Assembly: GCF_008312935.1 (NCBI RefSeq)
Contig: NZ_VSZO01000001.1
Span: 1,178,001 to 1,242,000 of the forward strand
Direction of reading: 5' to 3'
Length of the DNA: 64,000 nucleotides
DNA from: Roseiconus lacunae
Lineage (GTDB): Bacteria > Planctomycetota > Planctomycetia > Pirellulales > Pirellulaceae
The notes beneath the pieces were generated by a model. The model had not been told where the DNA came from. It made no database searches and saw nothing but the letters and a program-made list of their open reading frames with translations. Of the stretch, positions 16,233 to 26,373 are shown piece after piece. The position numbers and the translations under genes were made by a program. Numbering within the stretch: position 1 is the stretch's first letter; every line of letters starts with the position of its first letter.

Positions 16233-17534
16233 TTACTGCTGGATAGGCAACTTGAACGTCAGCTCTTTTCCTTCACGTCTGACTTTCACGTCGACATGAT
16301 CGCCGGCTTGTTTTTCCGTGACGACATAGGTCAACAGATCTTGCTCGCGATCGAAGCGTTTTCGGTCGTAGGAAAGTAGCAGGTCGCCTTCACGAATTCC
16401 GACGCGTCGCGCCGTTCCATGTTTGCCGTACTTGCCGACGCGGGTGATCAGCAAGCCATCGTCGTGAGAATCCTCGATCACCATTCCGCCACCGCCGATG
16501 CGTCGCAATCCCCATGTGGAGACCCGCCAGGACAGGTCGCCCGCTTTGCGCCATCCGGACGGCAAGTTCATCGTCAGGTTGAGGTTAGCCCCGTCGCGTT
16601 GGATCAATAGAGGGACGCTTTGTCCATCGGAATCAAGGTTGTGAAGGACCCATTGGATATCGGCGATCGAGAGCAGCGGTTGACGATCAAAACGTTTGAT
16701 TTGATCGCCGGATTTTAGGCCGGTAGCAGCGGCGATCGAGTCGGCTTCGACTTCCTTCACCGTCGCCATCTCGTTGGGATCCATGACCAGCCCGATGGAT
16801 TTGGGATGCGGGTAGGGCCAAAGGACTTTGTCGGGAATCGGTTTGCCTTGGTGCCAATAGTACTCGCGTTGGGCATCGCCGATTTGGTGACAGTGAATGC
16901 AGCTCTTGACCACATCGCCTTCGTAGTCGAGTGAATCGGTATAGCGATCCTTTAGCGAAGGGTATTTTTCCGGTGACGCCACTTCCATCGGTTGGCCGCG
17001 TTTGCCTTGGAGAGATTTCTCATAGCGATCAAGATCGTGGTGCAAATCGAGCGCCCCCTTCAGCGCCTTTGCGAGCCCGGTCAGTGAGACGTCGCCATAC
17101 CATTCGGTCCGGTGCGACCGAGTTCCGAAGCGACCATAAATTGTTTTGTCCGCGTTAAGAAAGAACAATGCCCAGGATTGATCGGTGTCATATTGAAAGG
17201 TGTCCAGATCCAGCCCGTTGGTGCCGACTTGGCGAACACAGATGAATTGTTCGAGTAGCGGGCGAATGACCGGATCATTATCGACAAGTTCGTCGTCCAG
17301 TTTGACACACTCTTCACAAGGAAGGCAGCGGAGAACGACAACGATGGGCTTGCCCGATTTCTTGGCTTTTTCGAGCGCCCCTGGGATATCGTTGTACATC
17401 CAAAATCCTTCCGCCTCGACACGCTGTTTGTCGCTCCGAACGGCTTGTTCACGGTCGTTGGCAACGCAAGTTTGGCTGACGAGAGAGGCCAGTAGGAGCG
17501 CTGACCAGCAGACCCGCAGGGCGATGTTATGCAT
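16233..17534 (-). CDS. Periplasmic thioredoxin-like, CXXCH and double-PDZ protein
   Basis: A 433-residue exported protein. The ATG at 17534 follows AAGGA and opens a signal peptide (MHNIALRVCWSALLLASLVS). A thioredoxin-like domain around residues 45-165 carries CLPCEEC in place of the usual CGPC. A single C-I-H-C-H motif near residue 215 could bind a c-type haem covalently. Two PDZ-like segments follow, with SGDQIKRFDRQPLLS and REGDLLLSYDRKRF as their carboxylate-binding-loop regions. The order thioredoxin, CXXCH, PDZ, PDZ is unusual; a role in periplasmic redox quality control is a guess. No neighbour is co-directional. Confidence 0.75.
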   Translation of the reverse strand: MHNIALRVCWSALLLASLVSQTCVANDREQAVRSDKQRVEAEGFWMYNDIPGALEKAKKSGKPIVVVLRCLPCEECVKLDDELVDNDPVIRPLLEQFICVRQVGTNGLDLDTFQYDTDQSWALFFLNADKTIYGRFGTRSHRTEWYGDVSLTGLAKALKGALDLHHDLDRYEKSLQGKRGQPMEVASPEKYPSLKDRYTDSLDYEGDVVKSCIHCHQIGDAQREYYWHQGKPIPDKVLWPYPHPKSIGLVMDPNEMATVKEVEADSIAAATGLKSGDQIKRFDRQPLLSIADIQWVLHNLDSDGQSVPLLIQRDGANLNLTMNLPSGWRKAGDLSWRVSTWGLRRIGGGGMVIEDSHDDGLLITRVGKYGKHGTARRVGIREGDLLLSYDRKRFDREQDLLTYVVTEKQAGDHVDVKVRREGKELTFKLPIQQ

Positions 17535-18054
17535 AGGTCCTTTTTTGGGGTTGGTGCGGAGGGAGGGCGAGCCATCAAACACTCGTTTGGTGTGCTCATG
17601 TTGCACCAGTTTAGCGTGTTAACGATGAAGGGAGTTCGCCAATTTGAACCAATTGAAGGTCACATGGTAGCGCACTCAGGGGTGCCAATGACGAGATGGA
17701 TCGCCTTGACTGGCGGTGAGAGAGCCTGGCGGAGAGAACGTTGCCGCTCGAAGAGGAATATGCCGCCGGCAAGTGATGCAAGATTGGTCACCTTTGCGAA
17801 CGTGTAAGCGTCGGCCCAGCGTCGTCAAAGTCCGGCGAAAGGCGGCGTCATCGGTTCACCGGCCGGCAACCATCGTTTTTCGGATAGGGCCTCAGATACA
17901 CAGGGCAACAGCTTTTCGGGGAAGTTATTTTTAAGACGCTTTGTCTAGCAGAGGTGCCAAATTGTTTTGCATCTCGACCGCGGACAGGTTATCAATAAGG
18001 CTTACGACAAGTCATGCCACCAGCCGCCTTCTGTTAACGACGGGAACAACGGGA
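17535..18054. other. Divergent intergenic region
   Basis: 520 bp between the thioredoxin/PDZ gene and the MoxR operon. It must hold both promoters. I see no convincing gene, RNA or repeat in it. Confidence 0.5.
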
Positions 18055-19062
18055 ATGCAACTCTCCGAAGACGAATTTCGCAGCGAGCTCGGTCACTTTC
18101 GAGATGAATACCAAAAACTGCGAAATGAAGTCGCCAAACGTATCGTCGGCCAGGAGCCGATCGTTGATGGTGTTTTGACATCGATGATCGCAGGCGGTCA
18201 CGTGCTACTTGAAGGCGTTCCCGGCTTGGGAAAAACATTATTGGTGCGAACGTTAAGTGAAGTCTTGGAAGCACCGTTTAGCCGGATTCAGTTCACGCCC
18301 GACTTAATGCCGGCCGATCTGATCGGGACCAATATTTTAATCGAAGGCGACGACGGTCAGAAAGAGTTTCAGTTTCAGCGCGGACCTTTGTTCGCAAACG
18401 TCGTCCTCGCGGACGAAATCAACCGCGCGACGCCTAAGACTCAGTCGGCACTGCTCGAAGCGATGCAGGAACACAGCGTGACGGTCGCCGGCACCTCCCA
18501 TCAGCTCGAAGGCTTGTTCTTCGTCCTGGCAACACAAAACCCGTTGGAAATGGAAGGGACGTATCCGTTGCCGGAAGCTCAACTAGACCGTTTCCTGATG
18601 AAGTTGATGGTGCCATTTCCGACGACCGAAGAAATGGAAACGATCATGGACCGGACGACCGCGGGCGAGATCGCTCCGCCAGACAAAGTGATCGCTGCCG
18701 ACCGTGTCGTTCGAATGGGGCAACTCGCCCGCCAAATCCCAATCGCTGATGACGTTCGTCGCTACGCGATTTTACTGGTCATGGGAACACATCCCGAACA
18801 TGAAACCGCAACCCCGATGGTGCGCCAGTTCGTCCGGTACGGCAGCAGCCCGCGTGGAGCTCAAGCGTTGATCTTGTGCGCTAAAATTAAAGCGGTATTA
18901 GATGGGCGTTTTCACGTTTGCCGCGATGATTTGCGAGGCGTCGTGCATGCGGTGTTGCGTCACCGCGTGATGTTGAACTTCGAGGGCCAAGCCGAAGGGG
19001 TACAAATCGATTCGATCCTTGACGACTTGATCGAAAAGGTTGGTCAAGAAACTGCCGTTTAA
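18055..19062 (+). CDS. MoxR-family AAA+ ATPase
   Basis: A 335-residue AAA+ chaperone-like ATPase. Walker A GVPGLGKT is at residues 54-61 and Walker B with D120-E121 in [21 protein letters not shown] and [23 protein letters not shown] are family signatures. The ATG at 18055 is the conserved MoxR start; an upstream extension of 38 codons lacks family features. It begins a four-gene MoxR-DUF58-VWA-VWA operon. MoxR proteins are thought to remodel or insert VWA-domain partners at the membrane. Confidence 0.93.
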   Translation: MQLSEDEFRSELGHFRDEYQKLRNEVAKRIVGQEPIVDGVLTSMIAGGHVLLEGVPGLGKTLLVRTLSEVLEAPFSRIQFTPDLMPADLIGTNILIEGDDGQKEFQFQRGPLFANVVLADEINRATPKTQSALLEAMQEHSVTVAGTSHQLEGLFFVLATQNPLEMEGTYPLPEAQLDRFLMKLMVPFPTTEEMETIMDRTTAGEIAPPDKVIAADRVVRMGQLARQIPIADDVRRYAILLVMGTHPEHETATPMVRQFVRYGSSPRGAQALILCAKIKAVLDGRFHVCRDDLRGVVHAVLRHRVMLNFEGQAEGVQIDSILDDLIEKVGQETAV

Positions 19063-19094
19063 GTTTGCCATTCATCTCTATTGATTGAGTTACG

Positions 19095-20012
19095 ATGGCG
19101 AACCAAACGTCTACGCCTATCTTTGATTCTGACTTCCTAAAGCAACTGGAATATCTGTCGCTGCTTAGCAAACGGATGTTCCAAGGTCAGCTATTGGCCC
19201 AGCGGCGAACGATGCAGACCGGTGGCGGGATCGAGTTCTCCGATCACCGCGAATACATCCACGGTGATGACCTGCGTTATCTCGATTGGAATGTCTACGC
19301 ACGCCACGGCGATTTGCTACTGAAGCGATTCCAGGAAGAGGAAGACTTACACGTCTACATCTTGCTTGATGTGTCCCAGAGCATGCTGGTCGAAGATCCC
19401 AGCGAGGGTGATCAAAAGTCGATTCCAAAGTTCACCTTAGCCCGGCAAATTGCCGCCGCACTGTCATACATCGCGCTCGCCGACTTGGATCGAGTTTCGA
19501 TTTTTGCCTACGCAGATGGCATGAAGGTGTCGATGCCGCTGGTGCGTGGAAAAGATCAAATCTTGAGCGTGTTGCGATTTCTCGAAAGCTTGCACTGTCA
19601 TGCCGAACCGACCGATCTGAAACGCACCGTCGGTGAATTTGTTTCCCGTGCGCCACGGACCGGGTTGGCGATCGTCGTTAGCGATTTGTTTGACCAAGCC
19701 GGGTTTCGCGAAGGTGTCGACCGTTTGCGTTATGCCCAGTTCGAACCGCATGTGATCCAGATTCACACCGCCGCCGAGGCCTCACCGAGTTTGCTTGGCG
19801 ATGTCCAATTGGTGGATTGTGAAACGGGAACCGAGCGTAAGGTCACCGTGACCGAGCGAAAGTTGCGTCAATACAAGCAGCTATTTGATGCCTTCGTCGC
19901 CGACATCGAACGGTACTGCCGGACGCACGGTCTGGCCCATACGCGAACGACGACTGACGTGCCGTTTGATGCGGTGTTACTGAAAATGATGCGTGCCGCG
20001 GCGGTGGGGTAA
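19095..20012 (+). CDS. DUF58 / VWA-like protein
   Basis: A 305-residue cytoplasmic DUF58 protein, the usual partner of MoxR. The family motif FSDHREYIHGDDLRYLDWN is followed by a MIDAS-like D-V-S-Q-S at residues 92-96, compatible with divalent-metal-dependent protein binding. It starts 32 bp after moxR and ends 4 bp before the next gene. In the Bat (aerotolerance) operons the corresponding protein links the ATPase to membrane VWA proteins; the same role is inferred here. Confidence 0.9.
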   Translation: MANQTSTPIFDSDFLKQLEYLSLLSKRMFQGQLLAQRRTMQTGGGIEFSDHREYIHGDDLRYLDWNVYARHGDLLLKRFQEEEDLHVYILLDVSQSMLVEDPSEGDQKSIPKFTLARQIAAALSYIALADLDRVSIFAYADGMKVSMPLVRGKDQILSVLRFLESLHCHAEPTDLKRTVGEFVSRAPRTGLAIVVSDLFDQAGFREGVDRLRYAQFEPHVIQIHTAAEASPSLLGDVQLVDCETGTERKVTVTERKLRQYKQLFDAFVADIERYCRTHGLAHTRTTTDVPFDAVLLKMMRAAAVG

Positions 20013-20016
20013 ATCA

Positions 20017-22095
20017 ATGTCACTTGCGTCACCAGACAAACTGTTATGGCTGATGGTCGCTTTGCCGATCATTGGGTTCTACATTCTGAAAACCAGGTTG
20101 CGGCGACGTCAGGTTTCGACGTTGCTCTTTTGGGAGCAGGTGTTCGAACAAAAGCGTCAACGGTCGCTTTGGCAAAATCTTCGACACTGGGTGTCGTTGC
20201 TCCTGCAGTTGGCATTCGTCGGCTTTCTGGGGTTTGCGTTGGCGGACCCACTTTGGAATTCACAAGCCGATCGTGGACAGGATCTGATTTTGGTGATCGA
20301 TAACTCGGCCAGCATGGGCGCGATCAATCCCGACACCCAACAAACTCGCCTGGAAGAAGCTCGTTCCAAGGCGTCGGACATGGCTTCGACACTTCGCAAC
20401 GGCGACAACATTGCGTTGATCACGGCAGGGACAAGTGTGCGGGTGGTCGTTGGGATGTCCGATTTTGCTCCGACAGTGGTCGAAGCGATCGAGCAGATCA
20501 AGTTGACCGATGGGCCAACCCAGGTTCGCGACGCCGTCGCGGCGGCCCGCCGCTTGGCGAGTGATCCCGAGCGTCGACGAATCGTCGTTTTCACCGACGG
20601 AGGTGTGACCGATCGTGACAGATTGAAAGCAGAGTCGAGCAACGATTCCGACGCAGATCAGGAATCGCGAGTAGCCCAAGATGAGTCAACGACACCCGAA
20701 GACGTTGCGTTCGATGGACGACTGGACGCCGACGATGTCCGTCTGATCTCGGTCGGGCAAACGCTTGACAACGTCGCGATCACGACGTTCCAAGTACGTC
20801 GCTCGACGGTCGATCCAATCGGGTATTCGCTATTGGTGGAAGTGAAAAATTTCTCGGAAGATCCTGTCGAGAATCGGCTGACGTTGAAACTGAACGATGT
20901 CCTGGCGGATGTCATTCCACTGAAACTTCAAGCGGGCGAAAGCTATCGAACACAAATCGACGCGACGTCGCAAGCCGGCGGTGTCTTGACGGGTGAACTA
21001 AAAGACGACGACGCCTTATTGATCGACAATGTCGCCCGAGCAATTTTGCCCGAACGCCCTGAGATCCCGGTGCACTTGGTGATCGGCGACGAAAGCCAAT
21101 CTTATTATCTCAACCGAGTGCTTGAATCGATTCCGTTAGTGCGGATCGTCGATCAATCACAAATCGATCAGGCAAAACTGCACATCTTCGCCGGTGTTGT
21201 CCCCGAGGCGATTCCCGATGGGCCCGTGTTGTTCGTTGATATCCCCGCTGACGGTCCGAAGCAGTTCGCCGGTGCAGACGAATCACAGGGGACTCCGGCA
21301 TGGCGAATCGGTGAAGCGATGGAGAATCCGATCATCGCCAAGCAAGAAACGTCGTCGCCGCTATTGCGTCATGTGCAGTTGCAAAATGTGATCTTGGCCG
21401 GCGGCCGTGACATCGCGGTCAACGAACAACTCGGGAACGCAACGACGTTGCTGGAAACCGCGACCGGCGCAACGGTGTGTGTGTCCGTCGAGCGTGAGCA
21501 AGGGCGGATTTTGTTGCTCGCGTCCGACTTGGACTCCAGTGATTTGCCGCTCCGGATTGCCTTTCCGGTGTTGATGACCAACGCGATGAATTGGTTCTTC
21601 CGCGAGACCGGTGAGATCCGACCGGCACTCGCAACAGGAATCGCAGCGGACGTTCCTTGGGACATCGGTCCGGTCGAAGAGACCACACTTGCCCGAATGA
21701 TCGGTCCCGCTGGCGACGAGAGCCCGGTGACGGTGAAAGACGGATTCGCCAAACTAGGCGCCCTCTCGCAGACCGGCGTCTATCACCTGACCACCGAATC
21801 AAAGAATCAGACGCCTATCGATGGTCAAGAACAACCCACCGAAGCAGAGCTGACTGAAGGCGATCAAGAATCATCGACGTCAGCGAGTGATCTGGAGGCG
21901 GGCTCGCTTGGCGAAGCCGTCGCGGTGAATTTGACGGATCCTAACGAGAGCGATCTGCGGGTACCCGAGTTGTCAGATGATGCGAGCGCGCCGCTTCCGC
22001 CGGCTAGTCGTTCGCCTTGGTTTTATTTGGTCCTGGCCGCGTGTGGCTTGGTCATCGCCGAATGGGCGCTGTTTCAACGACGCGTCGTCGCCTAG
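20017..22095 (+). CDS. BatA-like membrane protein with VWA domain
   Basis: A 692-residue membrane protein. The N-terminus (residues 1-90) has two hydrophobic segments and the RRRQVSTLLFWE motif of the BatA N-terminal domain. A von Willebrand A domain follows, with MIDAS D-N-S-A-S beginning at D95. The middle is a long extracytoplasmic region. A C-terminal TM helix (WFYLVLAACGLVIAEWALFQ) precedes the RRVVA tail. The ATG at 20017 is 4 bp after the upstream stop. Likely part of the same envelope VWA complex as its neighbours. Confidence 0.88.
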   Translation: MSLASPDKLLWLMVALPIIGFYILKTRLRRRQVSTLLFWEQVFEQKRQRSLWQNLRHWVSLLLQLAFVGFLGFALADPLWNSQADRGQDLILVIDNSASMGAINPDTQQTRLEEARSKASDMASTLRNGDNIALITAGTSVRVVVGMSDFAPTVVEAIEQIKLTDGPTQVRDAVAAARRLASDPERRRIVVFTDGGVTDRDRLKAESSNDSDADQESRVAQDESTTPEDVAFDGRLDADDVRLISVGQTLDNVAITTFQVRRSTVDPIGYSLLVEVKNFSEDPVENRLTLKLNDVLADVIPLKLQAGESYRTQIDATSQAGGVLTGELKDDDALLIDNVARAILPERPEIPVHLVIGDESQSYYLNRVLESIPLVRIVDQSQIDQAKLHIFAGVVPEAIPDGPVLFVDIPADGPKQFAGADESQGTPAWRIGEAMENPIIAKQETSSPLLRHVQLQNVILAGGRDIAVNEQLGNATTLLETATGATVCVSVEREQGRILLLASDLDSSDLPLRIAFPVLMTNAMNWFFRETGEIRPALATGIAADVPWDIGPVEETTLARMIGPAGDESPVTVKDGFAKLGALSQTGVYHLTTESKNQTPIDGQEQPTEAELTEGDQESSTSASDLEAGSLGEAVAVNLTDPNESDLRVPELSDDASAPLPPASRSPWFYLVLAACGLVIAEWALFQRRVVA

Positions 22096-22112
22096 CGGAG
22101 GGATCGGTTGCA

Positions 22113-24752
22113 GTGAAGTGGTCTGAACTAAGCTGGTTGTACCTTTTGATACCGGGTTTGCCGTGGCTGATCTGGTATCACTTTCGGTCACTAAGCGATT
22201 TTCCTGCTTGGCAAAAACGACTTTCGTTGGTGCTGCGGATCGCGGTGGTGGCATTGTTGGCGGCGGCGCTCGCCGGTCCCGTGTTGATGCGTGACACGGA
22301 TCAGCAGATGGTGATCTTTGCCATCGATCGAAGCGAGAGTATCGACAACGCGGCTCGAAAAAAAGCCGATGAGTTCATTGACAAAGCGGTCCAGTCGGCG
22401 GCCGATCGTGATGTCGAATTGCGTTTTCTCGAATTCGCTAAACGCCCGGCGAAGCTGCAACAATCGTGGGACGATCTTCAAAAGCAGGTCGACGAATCAT
22501 CCGAAGCGGGCTCGGAATCCGCTACCGAAGAGGTCGAAGAAACAGAATTAAAATCCGGGTCGGGCGATTCGGATGATCCCCAGTCAAATGAACCCGACGA
22601 CACTCAACGTGGGACCGATTTGGACGCGGCCGTGCGGACGGCGATCGCATCGATGCCGCCCTCGAGAGTCAGGCGGGTGGTCTTGATCAGTGATGGCAAC
22701 GCGACCGAAGGCGAGGATCCGATCGCTACCGCGGCCGACGGCGGTGTTCCGATTTGGACGGTGCCGCTACCGAGTCGCAGCGAAGCGGAGGTGCAGCTAA
22801 CTCGTGTGGAGGCACCGACACAGGTTCGCCAAGGGCAACCGTTTTATGTCGAAGTGGTCGTCAGCAGTAACCGAGATGGCAAAGGGTACATCGATTTGTA
22901 TCGCGGCGACATTCAAATCGGCGAGGACGACCCCAAGCCAGTGGAAATCAAGAAAGGCGAGAACCGCTTTCGGTTCCGACAAACTGTGCTCGGTAAACGC
23001 CAGGAAACCTTTGCGGCTCGGTTGCGTGGTTTTGAAGACACGTTGTTCGACAACAATGAATCCTCGGCGGTTGTCTATGCCGAGGGACGCCCACGGGTGT
23101 TGATGATCGATCCCGATGTCGATCAAACCGATTCGCTTCGTTGGGCACTCGATGAACAATCGATCGACGTCGAGGTTCGTCCGCCGCAAGGGGTGCCGAC
23201 CGACCTGACCGAAATTCAAGGTTATGAGTGCGTGGTGTTGTCGAACGTCCCGGCTACCGCGATGACGATGCGGCAGATGGATTTGATCCGGATTTATGTC
23301 AAAGAACTCGGTGGCGGATTGGTCATGCTCGGCGGTGACCAATCGTTTGGCTTGGGCGGCTATTATCGTACGCAGATCGAAGAAATCCTGCCGGTCCGTA
23401 GCAACTTTGAAAAAGAACGCGAGAAACCGTCGCTCGCGATGATGCTGGTGATCGACAAAAGTGGCTCGATGGGCGGTCAGAAAATTGAATTGGCGAAGGA
23501 CGCGGCACGCGGAGCGGTCGAGCTACTTGGACCACGGGATGCGATCGGAGTGATCGCGTTTGACGGTTCGGCCTACACCGTTTCCGAACTGCGATCGACG
23601 TCGGATAAAGGCCAGATCATCGATTCGATTAGCACGATCGAAGCGAGCGGGGGTACGAACATGTATCCCGGTATGGTCGACGCCCTGGATGCCCTGCGTG
23701 GCGCAACGGCAAAGTTAAAGCATGTGATCTTGATGACCGACGGGGTGTCTTCGCCAGGAGATTTCCAAGGCGCCGCCTCGGAGATGGCTGCCAACAGAAT
23801 CACGCTTTCGACCGTCGCACTCGGGCAGGGTTCCAGCGAAGCGTTGCTCGAAGAACTCGCTCAGATCGGTGGCGGTCGCTACTACTTTTGCGATTCAGCC
23901 GACGCGGTTCCCCAGGTGTTCGCCAAAGAAACGGTCGAGGCGAGTAAGTCCGCGATCAATGAATTGCCGTTTATGGCGCAAACGGTTCGGCCGACCAACG
24001 TTTTAGAAGGAATCGACTTGGAGTTATCGCCGTTGTTGTTGGGATATGTGGTCACGCGTCCGAAACCGACGGCCGAGTTTATTTTGGCGAGTGAATCGGG
24101 CGATCCACTATTGGCTTGGTGGCGATATGGGCTAGGGATGTCGGTGGCGTTTACCAGCGATGCCAAAAACCGTTGGGCCGGTGAATGGTTGTCGTGGCCC
24201 GACTTCGGCCCCTTCTGGGCTCAGGTCATTCGCCATGCGATGCGAAAGCAAGACAACAAAGGCGTCTTTGTCGAGGTTCGTCGTGAAGGCGATCAAACGC
24301 ATATCTCGCTCGATTCGGTCGACGACAACGGTGCCTTTATCGAAAACGCGACGACGGAGTTGAATTTGATCGATCCACGGCTGGGACGTCAAAAACTTGC
24401 CATGCGACAGTCGGCTCCCGGGCGGTTCGAAACGACAATCCCGACCGATCAACGCGGCGATTATCACATCGATTTGGCACAGACACGAACGAGCGGAAAG
24501 ACCAGTCGGGTGTCGCGTGGGATCACGATCGGTTACAGCGATGAATTGCGTCTACTGCCGACCGACACAACAACGCTGCAGCGAATCGCGACCGTTAGCC
24601 AAGGCCAATACGATCCGTCGCCGGAGTCCTTGTTCGAGGCATCTGATCAGACCGCCCGGCAACCATTTCCGTTGTGGCCTTGGTTGTTGATGATTGCGCT
24701 CTCGATCTTTGTCGTTGACGTCGCGTTGCGGCGGATTGAGTTGAGTTCCTAG
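22113..24752 (+). CDS. Large membrane protein: VWA embedded in a glutamine-amidotransferase-like domain
   Basis: An 879-residue protein starting at GTG 22113, about 12 nt after GGAGGG. Two N-terminal TM helices are followed by a first VWA-like domain (VIFAIDRSESID) with an acidic insertion around residues 130-165 (Glu/Asp/Ser rich). Then comes a GATase1-like Rossmann segment (ELGGGLVMLGGDQSFGLGGY) into which a canonical VWA domain is inserted (V-I-D-K-S-G-S-M-G, D448). A C-terminal TM helix (PLWPWLLMIALSIFVVDVAL) ends it. This matches the COG5426-like architecture known beside MoxR and DUF58. Function remains undefined; stress or envelope assembly roles are inferred from Bat systems. Confidence 0.85.
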   Translation: MKWSELSWLYLLIPGLPWLIWYHFRSLSDFPAWQKRLSLVLRIAVVALLAAALAGPVLMRDTDQQMVIFAIDRSESIDNAARKKADEFIDKAVQSAADRDVELRFLEFAKRPAKLQQSWDDLQKQVDESSEAGSESATEEVEETELKSGSGDSDDPQSNEPDDTQRGTDLDAAVRTAIASMPPSRVRRVVLISDGNATEGEDPIATAADGGVPIWTVPLPSRSEAEVQLTRVEAPTQVRQGQPFYVEVVVSSNRDGKGYIDLYRGDIQIGEDDPKPVEIKKGENRFRFRQTVLGKRQETFAARLRGFEDTLFDNNESSAVVYAEGRPRVLMIDPDVDQTDSLRWALDEQSIDVEVRPPQGVPTDLTEIQGYECVVLSNVPATAMTMRQMDLIRIYVKELGGGLVMLGGDQSFGLGGYYRTQIEEILPVRSNFEKEREKPSLAMMLVIDKSGSMGGQKIELAKDAARGAVELLGPRDAIGVIAFDGSAYTVSELRSTSDKGQIIDSISTIEASGGTNMYPGMVDALDALRGATAKLKHVILMTDGVSSPGDFQGAASEMAANRITLSTVALGQGSSEALLEELAQIGGGRYYFCDSADAVPQVFAKETVEASKSAINELPFMAQTVRPTNVLEGIDLELSPLLLGYVVTRPKPTAEFILASESGDPLLAWWRYGLGMSVAFTSDAKNRWAGEWLSWPDFGPFWAQVIRHAMRKQDNKGVFVEVRREGDQTHISLDSVDDNGAFIENATTELNLIDPRLGRQKLAMRQSAPGRFETTIPTDQRGDYHIDLAQTRTSGKTSRVSRGITIGYSDELRLLPTDTTTLQRIATVSQGQYDPSPESLFEASDQTARQPFPLWPWLLMIALSIFVVDVALRRIELSS

Positions 24753-24802
24753 TAATCTCGTCGCGGAAAATTTCGGTGATGCCTTTAAAACCCCGACGGG
24801 CG

Positions 24803-26128
24803 CTACTCCAATAATCCACGTGCGTAGTCCGCGAACTCTCGCATGTCGGTCGGAAGCGGCTGCGAATCGTGAGGGCCAATGACCAACGGTCCGTCGGCTG
24901 AATCCGGATGAACGCCGTGGCTGCCGCGAACGAGATTCGCTTGCAGCGGAATCACATCCATCTTGTATCTCATGCCCAGTTTCTTCTGCATCAGGCGACC
25001 GGCCATCCGTAGTTTGCTGGTCATGAATAACTCGCAGGGGTCGTAGCCGGGTTTGCGATGGATATCGACCGTACGTGCAAAATCGGGGGCCCGATCGTCG
25101 GCAAGCCAGTAGTAATAGGTGAACCAAGCATCGCCATCGGCCAGTGCGACCAATTCACCACTGCGAGGGTGATCGAGTTCCAATTCGTCGGCGTCATAAA
25201 CTCCGTTGATCCCCGTCGTCGATTCGAGCAATTGGCGGACGTCCGGTAATACCGCCGGATCATTCACGTAAACATGGGCGAGTTGATGATCGGATACGGC
25301 AAACGCCTTAGATTCGCCCGGCATCATCATTTCGCCGAATGGCCCGTTGCGGATACCAAGGAAGCCGGCTTCGCGCAAGACGCGATTGATGTGCACGGGA
25401 CGATCGACCGGGACCAGACCGTATTCGGAAACGACGACCACTTGTGCATCGATGTCTTCGGCGGCCGCTTTAAGCAATCGGACGCATTGGTCGACTTCGG
25501 CGACACGTTCGGGATCCTGTTGGGATTGCCGTTGGTAGTCGTAGTCAAGGTGAGGCAAGTAGACGAGGGTGACTTGTGGACGGTTTTGCCGCATCACCGT
25601 GGCGGATGCTTCGGCGATCCAGCGACTGGAAGGTAATCCGGCGCCGGGTCCCCAGAAGCTGAAAAATGGAAACGGTCCATGTTTGTTGACGAGGTCGCAA
25701 CCGGTGTGATCGAGGACATCAAACACTTTATTTCCGTCGCAGCCATAGTGCGGCTTGGGAGTGCAGCTGTACTTTGCCGACGACGATTGATTGAACCACC
25801 AAAACATCTTGGCGGTTTCAAAATCATCGTAGAACGTCGGTGCTTCGATCAGTGAGCGCGCTTGTTGCCAGAATCGTATCTCTTGCGTTTCGCGGTAGTA
25901 CCAACCGTTGGCGACGATACCGTGATCGCGAGGGGGCAGGCCGGTCAGCATCGTTGCTTGGGAAGTGCAAGTGACCGCAGGCAGCGGGCTGGTCCACGGG
26001 GCAAAGTTTCCACTGCCATCCGTCAGCGTTGATTCGTCCGGGCGCCCAGCCAAGTCGAACAGGGTTTCTCCGTGACGGAGCAAACGCGGTGTGAGACCGA
26101 CGACATTGATAATGCAGATTCTTTTCAT
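24803..26128 (-). CDS. Alkaline-phosphatase-superfamily phosphodiesterase (nucleotide pyrophosphatase-like)
   Basis: A 441-residue enzyme of the type I phosphodiesterase/nucleotide pyrophosphatase group. The start IINVVGLTPRLL and the nucleophile region PAVTCTSQATMLTG (candidate Thr53) followed by DHGIVANGWYYRE fit the family; HLDYDYQR, SEYGLVPVDRPVHINR and GSHGVHPD contribute further metal ligands. No signal peptide is visible, so it is probably cytoplasmic. The sequence resembles EboF of the ebo gene cluster, but no other ebo gene lies next to it; a UbiA-like gene at the right window edge could be a relative of EboC. Substrate unknown. Confidence 0.75.
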   Translation of the reverse strand: MKRICIINVVGLTPRLLRHGETLFDLAGRPDESTLTDGSGNFAPWTSPLPAVTCTSQATMLTGLPPRDHGIVANGWYYRETQEIRFWQQARSLIEAPTFYDDFETAKMFWWFNQSSSAKYSCTPKPHYGCDGNKVFDVLDHTGCDLVNKHGPFPFFSFWGPGAGLPSSRWIAEASATVMRQNRPQVTLVYLPHLDYDYQRQSQQDPERVAEVDQCVRLLKAAAEDIDAQVVVVSEYGLVPVDRPVHINRVLREAGFLGIRNGPFGEMMMPGESKAFAVSDHQLAHVYVNDPAVLPDVRQLLESTTGINGVYDADELELDHPRSGELVALADGDAWFTYYYWLADDRAPDFARTVDIHRKPGYDPCELFMTSKLRMAGRLMQKKLGMRYKMDVIPLQANLVRGSHGVHPDSADGPLVIGPHDSQPLPTDMREFADYARGLLE

Positions 26129-26373
26129 GATCGCGATGTTTTACACGATTGAAGCAAACAGGCGGTCTTTGCCGAGAACAAACGATGGCGCCGACGATGA
26201 TTTTGTGTAACAAACACGTAAGGCGCTCGCTAACGGCTCCGAGTGTCGGAATTCGATAACATTACGCCTTCAATTGATCGACACGAAGAATCATTCGCCC
26301 ACGCGTACTCGAAAGTCACTATGTTATCTCGACGGGCGATCCTCATGACTCACGTTACAACCCGGGAAATTCG

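Noticed and set aside
26129-26373. Possible glycine or lysine riboswitch upstream of the symporter
   Set aside because: I could not find the conserved core elements of either aptamer.
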